From Flavobacterium eburneipallidum (GTDB lineage Bacteria; Bacteroidota; Bacteroidia; Flavobacteriales; Flavobacteriaceae): a stretch of DNA of 64,000 nt. Positions 42,398 to 51,655 of the stretch are shown in pieces. The notes below the pieces were generated by a model. It saw nothing but the letters and a program-made list of their open reading frames with translations, did no database searches and was not told the DNA's origin. The stretch is from assembly GCF_027111355.2 (NCBI RefSeq), contig NZ_CP114291.2, positions 1,860,001 through 1,924,000 of the forward strand. Direction: 5' to 3'. Made by a program: the position numbers and the translations under genes. Position 1 is the first letter of the stretch. Each line of letters begins with the position of its first letter.

Positions 42398-44845
42398 ATG
42401 TCAAATCATAAAATACACACTCTTGACAATCTGTCACTTCAAGAATTTGATTCAGAAACCGAATTAATCCCTTTATTGACACCGGAGGATGAAGAGGAAA
42501 TGAACAATGAAGAATTACCAGAAACACTGTCTATTTTGCCTTTGCGTAATATGGTCTTGTTTCCAGGCGTAGTTATTCCTATTTCGGCAGGACGTGATAA
42601 ATCTATAAAATTAATCAACGACGCTTATGCGGCAGGGAAAACTATTGGTGTTGTGGCTCAAAAGAATGAGGAAATTGAAGATCCAACTCCAAATGACATT
42701 CACAGCATAGGAACAGTAGCTCGAATTTTGAGAGTTTTAAAAATGCCCGATGGTAATGTAACTATCATTCTTCAGGGTAAAAAACGTTTCGAAATTTCGG
42801 AAGTTATTACTGAAGAACCTTATATTACAGCCAATATAAAAGAAGTGGCTGAAAAACGTCCAGCCAAAAAAGACAGCGAATTTTTAGCCATTTTAGATTC
42901 GGTTAGAGATTTGGCTATCCAAATTATAAAAGAAAGTCCCAATATTCCAACCGAAGCGACATTTGCTATTAAAAACATTGAAAGCCAATCGTTTTTAATC
43001 AATTTTGTGACTTCGAACATGACTTTGCCAGTAGATGAAAAGCAAGCTTTGTTGTCTATTAATGGTTTGAAAGAACGCGCTTTAGAAACGCTTCGTTACA
43101 TGAATTTGGAGTTGCAAAAACTAGAATTAAAAAACGATATTCAATCGAAAGTTCGTTTTGATTTAGACCAACAACAACGCGAATATTTCTTGCATCAGCA
43201 AATAAAAACCATTCAGGAAGAACTAGGTGGTGTTTCGCAGGAAGAGGAAATGGACGAAATGAGCGTCAAAGCTAAAACCAAAAAATGGGACGAAAAAACG
43301 CAAAAACATTTCGAAAAAGAATTGTCAAAAATGCGCCGAATGAATCCACAAGCACCTGATTTTGGTATTCAAAGAAATTATTTAGAATTGTTTTTAGAAT
43401 TGCCTTGGAACGAATTTTCAAAAGATAATTTCGATTTAAAGCGAGCACAGAAAATCCTTGACAAAGACCACTTTGGACTAGATGATGTCAAGAAAAGAAT
43501 GATCGAACATTTGGCCGTTTTGAAATTGCGAAATGATATGAAATCACCCATTATTTGTTTGACAGGACCTCCGGGAGTGGGTAAAACTTCTATTGGAAGA
43601 TCGGTGGCTCAAGCTTTAGGAAGAGAATATGTACGTATTTCTCTTGGTGGTTTGCGTGATGAAGCCGAGATTCGTGGACATAGAAAAACATACATTGGTG
43701 CTTTGCCAGGAAGAATCATTCAAAGTTTGAAAAAGGCTGGTACCTCAAATCCCGTTTTTGTTTTGGACGAAATTGATAAATTATCCAATAGTCATAATGG
43801 CGATCCATCTTCGGCTTTGTTAGAAGTTTTAGATCCAGAACAAAACAGTGCTTTCTATGATAATTTCTTGGAAATGGGTTATGATTTGTCCAAAGTGATG
43901 TTTATTGCAACGTCTAATAATATGTCAGCCATTCAACCGGCTTTGCAAGACCGAATGGAAATCATCAAAATGTCGGGTTATACGATTGAAGAAAAAGTAG
44001 AAATTGCCCGTCAGCATTTGTTTCCAAAACAATTAAAAGAACATGGTTTAACGACCAAGGATTTGACTATTGGTAAAAAGCAATTAGAAAAAATTGTAGA
44101 AGGTTATACTCGTGAATCGGGCGTTCGTGGACTGGAAGCTAAAATTGCTCAAGTCATTCGAAATGCTGCCAAATCTATTGCGATGGAGGAGGAGTACAAC
44201 AAAAAAGTAACTGATGAAGATGTGGTAAAAGTGCTTGGAATTCCGAGATTAGAAAGAGATAAATACGAAAGTAATGATGTAGCTGGTGTAGTTACAGGAT
44301 TGGCTTGGACTAGTGTTGGTGGTGATATTCTTTTTATCGAATCCTTGATTTCTCCAGGAAAAGGGACGATGAGCATTACAGGAAATTTAGGTAATGTAAT
44401 GAAAGAATCCGCAACGATTGCTTTGGAATATATAAAAGCCAATGCGGAATTATTGGGATTAAATCCTGAAACATTGACCAAATACAACATTCACCTACAC
44501 GTTCCAGAAGGAGCAACGCCAAAAGATGGACCAAGTGCTGGAATTGCGATGTTGACTTCTTTGGTTTCGGTATTGACGCAAAAGAAAGTGAAAAAAGGAC
44601 TAGCAATGACTGGCGAAATCACGTTGCGTGGAAAAGTATTGCCTGTGGGTGGCATCAAAGAAAAAATCTTGGCGGCCAAAAGAGCTAATATCAAAGAAAT
44701 TATTTTGTGCCACGAAAACAAAAGCGATATCGACGAAATAAAACCAGAATATATAGATGGACTGACCTTTCATTATGTAAAAGAAATGAGCGAAGTCTTG
44801 AAAATAGCAGTTACCGATCAAAAAGTAAAAAACGCGAAAGTGTAA
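42398..44845 (+). CDS. lon: ATP-dependent protease La
   Basis: An 815-residue Lon protease: N-terminal substrate-binding domain (about 40-240; TLSILPLRNMVLFPGVV), central coiled coil, AAA+ module with Walker A GPPGVGKT (390-397) and Walker B VFVLDEIDK, and the C-terminal serine-lysine protease with Ser713 (KDGPSAGIAM) and Lys756 (GGIKEKILA), 43 residues apart as in E. coli. It degrades damaged and regulatory proteins in the cytosol. A short acidic N-terminal extension is typical of Bacteroidetes. Confidence 0.96.
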   Translation: MSNHKIHTLDNLSLQEFDSETELIPLLTPEDEEEMNNEELPETLSILPLRNMVLFPGVVIPISAGRDKSIKLINDAYAAGKTIGVVAQKNEEIEDPTPNDIHSIGTVARILRVLKMPDGNVTIILQGKKRFEISEVITEEPYITANIKEVAEKRPAKKDSEFLAILDSVRDLAIQIIKESPNIPTEATFAIKNIESQSFLINFVTSNMTLPVDEKQALLSINGLKERALETLRYMNLELQKLELKNDIQSKVRFDLDQQQREYFLHQQIKTIQEELGGVSQEEEMDEMSVKAKTKKWDEKTQKHFEKELSKMRRMNPQAPDFGIQRNYLELFLELPWNEFSKDNFDLKRAQKILDKDHFGLDDVKKRMIEHLAVLKLRNDMKSPIICLTGPPGVGKTSIGRSVAQALGREYVRISLGGLRDEAEIRGHRKTYIGALPGRIIQSLKKAGTSNPVFVLDEIDKLSNSHNGDPSSALLEVLDPEQNSAFYDNFLEMGYDLSKVMFIATSNNMSAIQPALQDRMEIIKMSGYTIEEKVEIARQHLFPKQLKEHGLTTKDLTIGKKQLEKIVEGYTRESGVRGLEAKIAQVIRNAAKSIAMEEEYNKKVTDEDVVKVLGIPRLERDKYESNDVAGVVTGLAWTSVGGDILFIESLISPGKGTMSITGNLGNVMKESATIALEYIKANAELLGLNPETLTKYNIHLHVPEGATPKDGPSAGIAMLTSLVSVLTQKKVKKGLAMTGEITLRGKVLPVGGIKEKILAAKRANIKEIILCHENKSDIDEIKPEYIDGLTFHYVKEMSEVLKIAVTDQKVKNAKV

Positions 44846-44864
44846 TTTATAAACTTTATCAACT

Positions 44865-44900
44865 AAATTCCATCCTCTAAATCGGATGGAATTTTTTTTT
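44865..44900 (+). terminator. Intrinsic terminator of lon
   Basis: AAATTCCATCC / GGATGGAATTT with an eight-base loop and a T run. Confidence 0.9.
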
Positions 44901-44998
44901 AAATTCCTCTCGAAACTTCGCAAGCAAAATAAGAATTTATGCCATTATAATTTTATCTTCGCAATTGCGTTTTACACTAGTCAATAGTCTTTTGAAGT

Positions 44999-46018
44999 AT
45001 GCCTAAAAAACTTTTATTATTTCTTTTATTTTCCTTTTGCACTGTGGTTTACGGTCAAATAGGAGGAAAATCTACTTATCAGTTTTTGAACTTGGTTACT
45101 TCGCCAAGACAAGCCGCTTTAGGCGGAAAATCGATTACTATTTATGATAACGATGTCAATCAAGCGCATTTTAATCCAGCGACTATCAATCCAGAAATGG
45201 ACAATCAACTGGCATTAAATTACGGAAGTTATTTTGGTGAAGTTACCTACGGAACGGCTTCTTATGCTTATACGTACGACCGTCATTTGCAAACTTTTCA
45301 GGTAGGCGTGAATTATGTAAACTACGGAAAATTTGATGGTTATGACGAAAACGGAACAGCCACTTCTCAATTTACAGGTAATGAAGTAGCGCTTTCTTTT
45401 GGCTATTCGTATAATGTTCCTTACACTGATTTGCATATTGGCGCCAGCGGAAAATTAATTTCTTCTACTTTAGAAAATTACAATTCTATTGGAGGTGCTG
45501 TCGATATTGGTGCTGTTTATATCGATGAACCTAATGATGTGAATTGGGCTTTGGTTGTTCGAAATATTGGAACGCAATTCACTACTTATTCGGGTACAAA
45601 TGAAAAATTACCTTTAGAAATTTTAGCTGGAGTTTCCCAAGAATTAGAAAATGTGCCTTTGCGTTGGCATCTTACTTTAGAAAATTTACAGCAATGGAAT
45701 ATTTCGTTTTCGAATCCTAATCAAGCCGAAAATTCACTTGATGGCAGTTCTAGTGATAAAAAAGTATCTTTCCTAGGAAACGCCATGCGTCACGTGATTA
45801 TTGGAGCGGAACTTTTTCCGAAGAAATCTTTTAATATTAGACTAGGATATAATTTCAGAAGAGCCGAAGAATTACTAATTTTGGAGCAACGAAATTTTTC
45901 TGGAATTTCGATAGGGTTTGGTTTGAAAATCAATAAATTGAAATTCAACTATTCGTATTCGAGATATACATTGGCAGCCAACACGAGTTTGTTTGGCTTG
46001 ACCGTAAACTTACAATAA
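44999..46018 (+). CDS. porQ: Type IX secretion system protein PorQ
   Basis: A 339-residue outer-membrane beta-barrel-like protein. A signal peptide (1-19, cut near VYGQ) is followed by the PorQ/PorV-type start GGKSTYQFLNLVTSPRQAAL and alternating amphipathic strands to the C-terminus. PorQ works with PorZ, PorU and PorV in the attachment complex that processes T9SS cargo at the cell surface, so the organism probably has a type IX system encoded elsewhere. Seven bases separate it from cmk. Confidence 0.88.
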   Translation: MPKKLLLFLLFSFCTVVYGQIGGKSTYQFLNLVTSPRQAALGGKSITIYDNDVNQAHFNPATINPEMDNQLALNYGSYFGEVTYGTASYAYTYDRHLQTFQVGVNYVNYGKFDGYDENGTATSQFTGNEVALSFGYSYNVPYTDLHIGASGKLISSTLENYNSIGGAVDIGAVYIDEPNDVNWALVVRNIGTQFTTYSGTNEKLPLEILAGVSQELENVPLRWHLTLENLQQWNISFSNPNQAENSLDGSSSDKKVSFLGNAMRHVIIGAELFPKKSFNIRLGYNFRRAEELLILEQRNFSGISIGFGLKINKLKFNYSYSRYTLAANTSLFGLTVNLQ

Positions 46019-46025
46019 CACTATT

Positions 46026-46706
46026 TTGGACAAAAAAATTATCATAGCAATAGACGGATTTTCATCAACTGGCAAGAGTACTTTGGCCAAAGAATTAGCC
46101 AAACATTTAGGCTACGTTTATGTAGATACGGGAGCTATGTATCGTGCCGTATCTTTATTTGCGATGCAAAACGGTTATATTGGTGCGGCATTTTTTGATG
46201 TAGAATCCTTAATCAATAGTTTACCTTTTATCAAATTAGTGTTTAAATTCAATCCCGATTTAGGTTTTGCCGAAATGTATTTGAATGGAGTTAATGTCGA
46301 AAAAGAAATTCGTACGCTGGAAGTTTCTTCTTATGTGAGCAAAGTAGCCGAAATTCATGAAGTTCGAGTAAAACTAGTCGAGCAACAACAAGAAATGGGC
46401 AAAAATAAAGGCATCGTAATGGACGGAAGAGATATTGGAACGGTAGTTTTTCCAAATGCTGAACTTAAAATTTTTATGACAGCCAGTCCGCAAACTCGAG
46501 CCGAAAGAAGATTTAAAGAATTGACAAGAAACGGTGCTGATGTAACCTTTGAAGAAGTTTTTAAAAATGTTGAAGAGCGCGATTACATTGATACGCATCG
46601 AGAAGATTCACCACTGATTAAAGCTAAAGATGCTGTAGAATTTGATAATTCGAATGTTACCAAACAAGAACAATTCGAAAAAGTGTTGCAATTAGTAAAA
46701 TTGTAA
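46026..46706 (+). CDS. cmk: (d)CMP kinase
   Basis: A 226-residue nucleoside monophosphate kinase with P-loop GFSSTGKST (10-18), the CMP-binding stretch VDTGAMYRAV, MDGRDIGTVVFPNA and the lid TRAERRF. It phosphorylates CMP and dCMP in pyrimidine salvage. The start is TTG at 46026-46028; no ATG or GTG is available between the porQ stop and the P-loop. It forms a two-gene unit with porQ and converges with the DCC-family gene 3 bp away. Confidence 0.93.
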   Translation: MDKKIIIAIDGFSSTGKSTLAKELAKHLGYVYVDTGAMYRAVSLFAMQNGYIGAAFFDVESLINSLPFIKLVFKFNPDLGFAEMYLNGVNVEKEIRTLEVSSYVSKVAEIHEVRVKLVEQQQEMGKNKGIVMDGRDIGTVVFPNAELKIFMTASPQTRAERRFKELTRNGADVTFEEVFKNVEERDYIDTHREDSPLIKAKDAVEFDNSNVTKQEQFEKVLQLVKL

Positions 46707-46709
46707 TTT

Positions 46710-47123
46710 TTACAAAAATTTAGCTTTCAATTCAGGAGTTGGAATCATGCAACTTTCTTTTTTGCCATACCATTTGTATCGGTTTTTAGCAATGTAATCG
46801 TAGAGGGAGTTTCTAATTCCTGTTGGGATAATTCTGAAAATGGTTCCCAAATGCCAAAAACCACCCAAACTTTTCGCAATTTCAATAGCTGCCGACGATT
46901 TGTAATAATAAGCAACACCAGGTTCATACAAAATAATACTGTCAATATTTTTTGGATTTATGCCAATGTGATTTAGAATTTCCTGCCCCAAATCGGATTG
47001 TAAGGCTACAAATCGAAATATATCTTTAGAGTCGTGTTGAATCACAAATTGCACTGCCGAATTGCACAAATTACAAATGCCATCAAAGAGAATTATTTTT
47101 TTGTTTTGTGGAAGGTTGAGCAT
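46710..47123 (-). CDS. DCC-family thiol-disulfide oxidoreductase-like protein (DUF393)
   Basis: A 137-residue protein beginning with a thioredoxin-like strand and the DxxC-NLC signature (FDGICNLCNSAVQF, Cys17 and Cys20). The DCC family is named for this motif. The C-terminal half is less conserved and has SxWYGKK. The reaction is unknown; thiol-disulfide exchange is inferred from fold. Cytosolic. Single gene. Confidence 0.85.
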   Translation of the reverse strand: MLNLPQNKKIILFDGICNLCNSAVQFVIQHDSKDIFRFVALQSDLGQEILNHIGINPKNIDSIILYEPGVAYYYKSSAAIEIAKSLGGFWHLGTIFRIIPTGIRNSLYDYIAKNRYKWYGKKESCMIPTPELKAKFL

Positions 47124-47163
47124 GGTTTTAATTCACTTTTTTTGAATAACTTATTTTTTCTAA

Positions 47164-47247
47164 TTTCCTGCAAGGTCTTTTTTTTGACCTTGTAGGTATT
47201 TAGGAATTGACAACATACCTACAAGGTTTTGAAAACCTTGCAGGAAA
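47164..47247. repeat. Compound palindromic repeat
   Basis: The left half (TTTCCTGCAAGGT ... ACCTTGTAGGTAT, 47164-47199) and the right half (ATACCTACAAGGT ... ACCTTGCAGGAAA, 47215-47247) are inverted copies, and each half is itself a small hairpin. It resembles dispersed CCTACAAGGT-type palindromes of flavobacteria. No coding potential. Confidence 0.75.
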
Positions 47248-47272
47248 TCGAAAGGTTTTAAAAAATAAATGT

Positions 47273-47653
47273 CTAACTCAAAACATGCGAAGCCAAAACC
47301 ATGTGAACATCATAAACATTCACCGATTTGTTGAATTGTTTTCTAATACTCGGCTGTAATTCACTAGAAACCCATATTTTAAGTTCTGCATCAAGATCAA
47401 AAGTTCCTGCAGTTTCGATACTGAATCTGGAAATGCTTTTGTAAGTAATTGATTTGTATTCTACTTTACTAGCCGTTAATCCTTGTTTTTCTACCAAAAT
47501 CAAGCGTTTGGTAGTGAAAATGAATACATCACGAATGAGTTTGAAACCCAATTCGATTTCTTCTCCTTGAATTAATAATTGACCGTAGTCTTTCATTAAA
47601 CTTTCTTGACTAACTGCTCCTGCATTGCCTAATAAGGCTGAAAAAAATCCCAT
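47273..47653 (-). CDS. Bacterial PH-domain protein (PF08000-like)
   Basis: A 126-residue single-domain protein of the bacterial pleckstrin-homology type: GEEIELGFKLIRDVFIFTTK, RLILVEKQG and YKSISRFSIETAGTFD are the characteristic strands. Such proteins form ring oligomers; their role is unknown. Cytosolic. Confidence 0.85.
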   Translation of the reverse strand: MGFFSALLGNAGAVSQESLMKDYGQLLIQGEEIELGFKLIRDVFIFTTKRLILVEKQGLTASKVEYKSITYKSISRFSIETAGTFDLDAELKIWVSSELQPSIRKQFNKSVNVYDVHMVLASHVLS

Positions 47654-47708
47654 AATTGTACGTGTTTGTTAATTTCAAAAGTAATCTTTTCAAATTAAAT
47701 TTTACGAC

Positions 47709-48215
47709 TTACCTATTAATAATTTGATGATGGTATTGAACGTGAAAAATAGTAAAATAAAGCATTTCTTTCACGGTAATTTTCCCAAGTGCAGGATGAG
47801 GACATTGGTATCGATCTAATTCTTCTTCCGACCAGTTTTGCAAATTGTAAATAAACTTTTCTATTGTTTGTTTTCCTGTGGCAATTAATTCTTCAATATT
47901 AGAATCTAAATGAAGTTCTGGAATAAATGGAGCGGGCGATTTCACACCATTTGTCAAAGCATTTTGATAGGTTTTAACAAATTCAGCATAACTTATAGAA
48001 GCTCTTTTTGATAAGCCAAAATTGGTCTCGATATCCGTTTTTGGAAGTGATAAAAATTGACTAGGTCGAGATAAAGTCAAATTGATGTACTCTACGTTTT
48101 GTGCTACTGACCATTTATCATTTTTGGAAATAGTGGGATTAGGCAATTGTATTGCTGAATTCCAAAAAGATTCATGTGACACATTCAGTTGGTTTATTAT
48201 TTCAGACTTATTCAT
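47709..48215 (-). CDS. DinB-family protein 1
   Basis: A 168-residue four-helix-bundle protein of the DinB/YfiT superfamily, with metal-ligand-like His residues in WSVAQNVEY (lost to Asn/Glu) and HVQYHHQII near the C-terminus. Some relatives are thiol-dependent transferases; function here unknown. It overlaps the next DinB gene by 8 bp and is the last gene of the TetR-linked group. Confidence 0.8.
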   Translation of the reverse strand: MNKSEIINQLNVSHESFWNSAIQLPNPTISKNDKWSVAQNVEYINLTLSRPSQFLSLPKTDIETNFGLSKRASISYAEFVKTYQNALTNGVKSPAPFIPELHLDSNIEELIATGKQTIEKFIYNLQNWSEEELDRYQCPHPALGKITVKEMLYFTIFHVQYHHQIINR

Positions 48216-48786
48216 CTTTAGGTTTGTTCTTTAAATATTCTTCGGTAAAGTGTTCACGATGTTTGGGTTTTGCAAACTTTTCTGCATTATAAGTACTCGA
48301 ATTTCCTCTTGGAATAGAGAGTGAAATCCAATTAGTATCACAAATCATTTTACCAATAAATACCATTTGTCCCACATGATAAGGATAATGCGCCAATTGC
48401 CTGTTGATAGCTTCTGCAATGGAATGTCCTTGGTTTCGAATATAAATTGTTTTAGTGAAATCTTCTTCTGTTAAAGAATTTAAAGCATTGAAAAGACAAT
48501 CCCAACCTTCGTTCCATTTTTGAATTAAAACTTCTTTTGAATCAATATCATTGTCAAATTCAGCATCTCGTTGTCGCCATTCTTTCTCTCCATCAGCAGT
48601 CAAAAAATCAGTCCAGCGGGAAAGCATATTGCCGTGAAGGTGTTTCACGATAATGGCTACACTATTGCTCTCTTCGTTGTATTGCCAGAATAATTTTTCA
48701 TCAGGCAATTGGGCAATGGTTTTATCACCTAGCATTTTGTAATACTCAAATTGTTTTTTGGCACTTTCTAAATAATCGGTATCCAT
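48208..48786 (-). CDS. DinB-family protein 2 (DUF1572-like)
   Basis: A 192-residue DinB-superfamily protein with VAIIVKHLHGNMLSRW, INRQLAHYPYHVGQMVFIGK, the two His positions expected to bind a metal with a third ligand. A different subfamily from the following DinB protein, so not a recent duplicate. It is encoded 22 bp downstream of the ABM-like gene and overlaps the next gene by 8 bp, indicating translational coupling. Confidence 0.82.
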   Translation of the reverse strand: MDTDYLESAKKQFEYYKMLGDKTIAQLPDEKLFWQYNEESNSVAIIVKHLHGNMLSRWTDFLTADGEKEWRQRDAEFDNDIDSKEVLIQKWNEGWDCLFNALNSLTEEDFTKTIYIRNQGHSIAEAINRQLAHYPYHVGQMVFIGKMICDTNWISLSIPRGNSSTYNAEKFAKPKHREHFTEEYLKNKPKDE

Positions 48787-48808
48787 AATTTTTGGTTTTA
48801 ATGGTTAA

Positions 48809-49090
48809 TCATAATATTCCTGTTTCCAGTTGTTCCAAATAAATAAATTCAGGCGATTCAACTCCTGCCTCTTTTCTAATCTGAATTAATTCAGGCGATT
48901 CGAAAAATTTTTTAGCATTTTCAAGTGAAGACCAACTGGAAAAATGAACAATTTTGTTGGCTTCATTTTCATATTTTAATACTTGATAACTTATTTCTCC
49001 AGCTTCTTTTCTGATTGTAGAAGCGTTATCGAATATTATTTTCCAAGCAGTATAGTCTTGTACTTCGTGGATAATTAATACATATTTCAT
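48809..49090 (-). CDS. Antibiotic biosynthesis monooxygenase-like (dimeric alpha/beta barrel) protein
   Basis: A 93-residue protein with the ferredoxin-like dimeric barrel pattern: HEVQDYTAWKIIFD, SYQVLKYENEANKIVHFSSW, NAKKFFESPE. Members range from monooxygenases to heme-degrading and stress proteins; the substrate is not predictable. It is the first gene behind a TetR operator-like palindrome and ahead of two DinB genes. Confidence 0.77.
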   Translation of the reverse strand: MKYVLIIHEVQDYTAWKIIFDNASTIRKEAGEISYQVLKYENEANKIVHFSSWSSLENAKKFFESPELIQIRKEAGVESPEFIYLEQLETGIL

Positions 49091-49106
49091 TGTTTTTATT
49101 TTTACA

Positions 49107-49124
49107 ATATACCAATCAGTATAT
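49107..49124. promoter_or_regulatory. TetR-type operator candidate 1
   Basis: ATATACCAATCAGTATAT: arms ATATAC/GTATAT, 6-bp spacer. Lies 17 bp upstream of the ABM-like gene and matches the site before tetR in 15 of 16 core bases. Confidence 0.65.
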
Positions 49125-49140
49125 TTTTGTTCAAATTTTT

Positions 49141-49731
49141 TTAAGCTTTTAAATCTTGAATCATTCTTTCCAGAAAACCCATTGTGATGTGCAATACGGT
49201 TGGATTGCCATTGACTTTAGCCTGCATCACAGCACCTTCAATAAGTGACATCAAAACGGCTGAAAATTCTTCAACATTTGTATTGGCTTTGATTTCATTA
49301 GAAGCAATTCCATTTTGAATGTGTTTTTCAATAGCATTTTTCCATAAAAACAAGGCATTAATTGCTTTTTTTCTCAACAATGGATGGGTATCGTCTGCTT
49401 CGATAGCCGTATTGAGTACAGGACAACCAGCTTCTAGAAAAGGCAATTCCAAAAAATTGCGGTAGGTTTCTGGATAAACCAAAAGTTTGTCAATTGTACT
49501 TGAACGTTGTTGTATTTTTTGTTTCAAATGGTTTACAATTAAACTAAAATTATGATCAAAAGCTGCCAAAGCGACTTCGTCTTTATTTTCGAAATTGCCA
49601 TAAATACTCCCTTTTGTCAAACCTGTTGCGGTAATCATGTCATTCAAAGAAGTACCTGTATAACCTTTTGCGTTAAAGATTGGTGCTGTTTTTTCGATTA
49701 TAAATTGTTTGGTTCGTTCTGCTTTTGACAT
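49141..49731 (-). CDS. TetR/AcrR-family regulator
   Basis: A 196-residue regulator; the start at ATG 49729-49731 (MSKAERTKQF) is chosen because the extra 15 upstream codons would run across the operator. The helix-turn-helix lies at about 14-46 (GYTGTSLNDM, TGLTKGSIYGNFENKDE), followed by a helical ligand domain. It probably represses itself and the ABM-DinB-DinB group downstream on the same strand through the shared palindromes. Confidence 0.9.
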   Translation of the reverse strand: MSKAERTKQFIIEKTAPIFNAKGYTGTSLNDMITATGLTKGSIYGNFENKDEVALAAFDHNFSLIVNHLKQKIQQRSSTIDKLLVYPETYRNFLELPFLEAGCPVLNTAIEADDTHPLLRKKAINALFLWKNAIEKHIQNGIASNEIKANTNVEEFSAVLMSLIEGAVMQAKVNGNPTVLHITMGFLERMIQDLKA

Positions 49732-49768
49732 TTTGCTGAATTGGTTTTCGAATACAAATATAATAAAA

Positions 49769-49784
49769 TATACCAATCGGTATA
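49769..49784. promoter_or_regulatory. TetR-type operator candidate 2
   Basis: TATACCAATCGGTATA: arms TATACC/GGTATA with 4-bp spacer AATC, 38 bp before the tetR start. Same sequence as candidate 1 except one base. Confidence 0.7.
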
Positions 49785-49819
49785 ATAAAAATCAAAAAAA
49801 ATATTTTGTAGCGTGAAAT

Positions 49820-50383
49820 TTAATAATACAATCTGAAATCTAAAAGTTTACAAGCTGCAAAATACTTTTGGTGCAATTCTTCTACAATTTCAATTACATC
49901 ATCAATTTCCTGACACAAACTAAAAAAAGCTTTGTCGATAGTATTGCTGCTGGAAATTTTAGTATGAGTAGTACCATAACCTGAAATAGCGTAAGCTCCC
50001 GTAATATCCAGGAAATATTGGGCTTCGTCGGGAGTTAAGTCCAACACTTTGGTATTGGCAAAATGAATGATTTTGCCTTTCATTTTACCTTCAAAAATTT
50101 CGGCAATTTCTTGAAAACTGTAGTAATAATTATTCAGACAAATCGAATTGGCTTCGCCTGGCATAACCAAATAAATAATTTCATAATCAGTAAAATTATG
50201 GTCGTGATAGAGCAGCGTGTTTAAGCTTTCTTCTAGACCTTCAATGGTGTCACAGGTTTTATATATACTCGAAATGCCATAATCTGTTACTAATTGTTCC
50301 AAATCTTTGACAACTTGAGTTATTTCGTTGATTTCTACATCGGCTACAGCTTCGAGGCAGAAAATGAATTTGTCGTTATTCAT
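49820..50383 (-). CDS. Conserved hypothetical protein (DUF6642-like)
   Basis: A 187-residue soluble protein, rich in Glu/Asp and Tyr, with EIIYLVMPGEANSICLNNYY and HFANTKVLDLTPDEAQYF. The alternating hydrophobic strands suggest an alpha/beta fold. I only vaguely connect it with a Bacteroidetes DUF (possibly DUF6642). No signal peptide and no operon partner. Function unknown. Confidence 0.7.
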   Translation of the reverse strand: MNNDKFIFCLEAVADVEINEITQVVKDLEQLVTDYGISSIYKTCDTIEGLEESLNTLLYHDHNFTDYEIIYLVMPGEANSICLNNYYYSFQEIAEIFEGKMKGKIIHFANTKVLDLTPDEAQYFLDITGAYAISGYGTTHTKISSSNTIDKAFFSLCQEIDDVIEIVEELHQKYFAACKLLDFRLYY

Positions 50384-50547
50384 TGTTTTTAGCTTGTGGT
50401 CTATTTTTAGAAGTAAATCGCTGGTTCTAAATTTGGAAATTCAAAACAAGACAAAATACTTTTTTTGCAAATTTATAGTTACCAAATGATAAATATCAGT
50501 ATTCATCTTAAAAGTTTTTCGTAATATTACTACATAAAACAGTTGGA

Positions 50548-51618
50548 ATGAGAAAGATTAAATACAAGAAAAGCAAAAAGAATCAACCTTACAATTTAGA
50601 GTACACAGGAATCCATAAAAATACCAATTCAGAAATGCAATTGTTTGTGTATGATGACTTAAATGTATCTGAATTTGAGTGTTTTACTGTGTATGATTTA
50701 GAAAAATGTATCGATTTTCAAAAAACAAATTGGTTGAATATTCATGGTTTAAACGATCTTGATTTACTGCAAACTATTAGCGCTCATTTCAAAATAGATA
50801 ATTTTATGCTTGCCGATATTTTGAATACCACAAAACGAACCAAAATCGAAGAGCAACAAGATATTTTATTTTTTAATATCAAATCATTATTACCAGTAGA
50901 AGATTCGGATGGTATTCGAGTAGAGCAAATTAGTTTTTTGATGAAGGAAGGAATTTTGATTTCGTTTCAAGAAAAACGTTCTGACTTTTTTACGCACATT
51001 AGAGAACGAATCAGGACTCATTCAGGTATTGTCAGGACAAAAAAAGCGGATTATTTGCTTTACATTCTTTTGGATGCAATTATGGAAAATTTCTATGTTA
51101 CGCTAGAAAATGAAGAAGATAAAATAGAAAATTTAATCGATATGACTAAAAATAATATCGATCCTATAATTCTTGAAAAGATTGAGCAACATCGTGATAA
51201 TTTTAATTTCTTGAAACGATCTATCATTCCGCTTCGGGATTCTTTGTATGAAATTAAGAATATTAAAGACGATACAGTTTTCAACGGTATTGAAGCTGGA
51301 AATTTTACTTTTTTCTCCAGATTGTATCAAAAAAGTTTAGAACTTCTAGAACAAATAGAGTCTGATATGGGTTCATTAGAAAGTGCTTCTAATTTCTTTT
51401 TTTCGGCTCAAACGCATAAGATGAACGAGATTATGAAAACCTTGACTATTATTTCGGTCATATTTATTCCACTTACTTTTATTGTGGGTGTCTATGGAAT
51501 GAATTTCGATAATATGCCAGAATTACGTATGGAAAATGGCTATTTTGTTGTGGTAGGATTTATGTTTTTGATTGTTTTAGGAATGATTTATTATTTCAAA
51601 AGACGCCGTTGGTTTTGA
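50548..51618 (+). CDS. corA: Magnesium/cobalt transporter CorA
   Basis: A 356-residue CorA/MIT-family channel: a long acidic cytoplasmic domain, a coiled stalk, and two C-terminal membrane segments joined by the signature YGMNF (GMN at 317-319) with the MPE-like NMPEL loop. The C-terminus is basic (KRRRW), as in CorA. It moves Mg2+ (or Co2+/Ni2+) into the cell. 37 bp separate it from pta; co-transcription is possible. Confidence 0.93.
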   Translation: MRKIKYKKSKKNQPYNLEYTGIHKNTNSEMQLFVYDDLNVSEFECFTVYDLEKCIDFQKTNWLNIHGLNDLDLLQTISAHFKIDNFMLADILNTTKRTKIEEQQDILFFNIKSLLPVEDSDGIRVEQISFLMKEGILISFQEKRSDFFTHIRERIRTHSGIVRTKKADYLLYILLDAIMENFYVTLENEEDKIENLIDMTKNNIDPIILEKIEQHRDNFNFLKRSIIPLRDSLYEIKNIKDDTVFNGIEAGNFTFFSRLYQKSLELLEQIESDMGSLESASNFFFSAQTHKMNEIMKTLTIISVIFIPLTFIVGVYGMNFDNMPELRMENGYFVVVGFMFLIVLGMIYYFKRRRWF

Positions 51619-51655
51619 TTATTAAAGTGATATAAAATAGTTTAAAAGAGATAAC

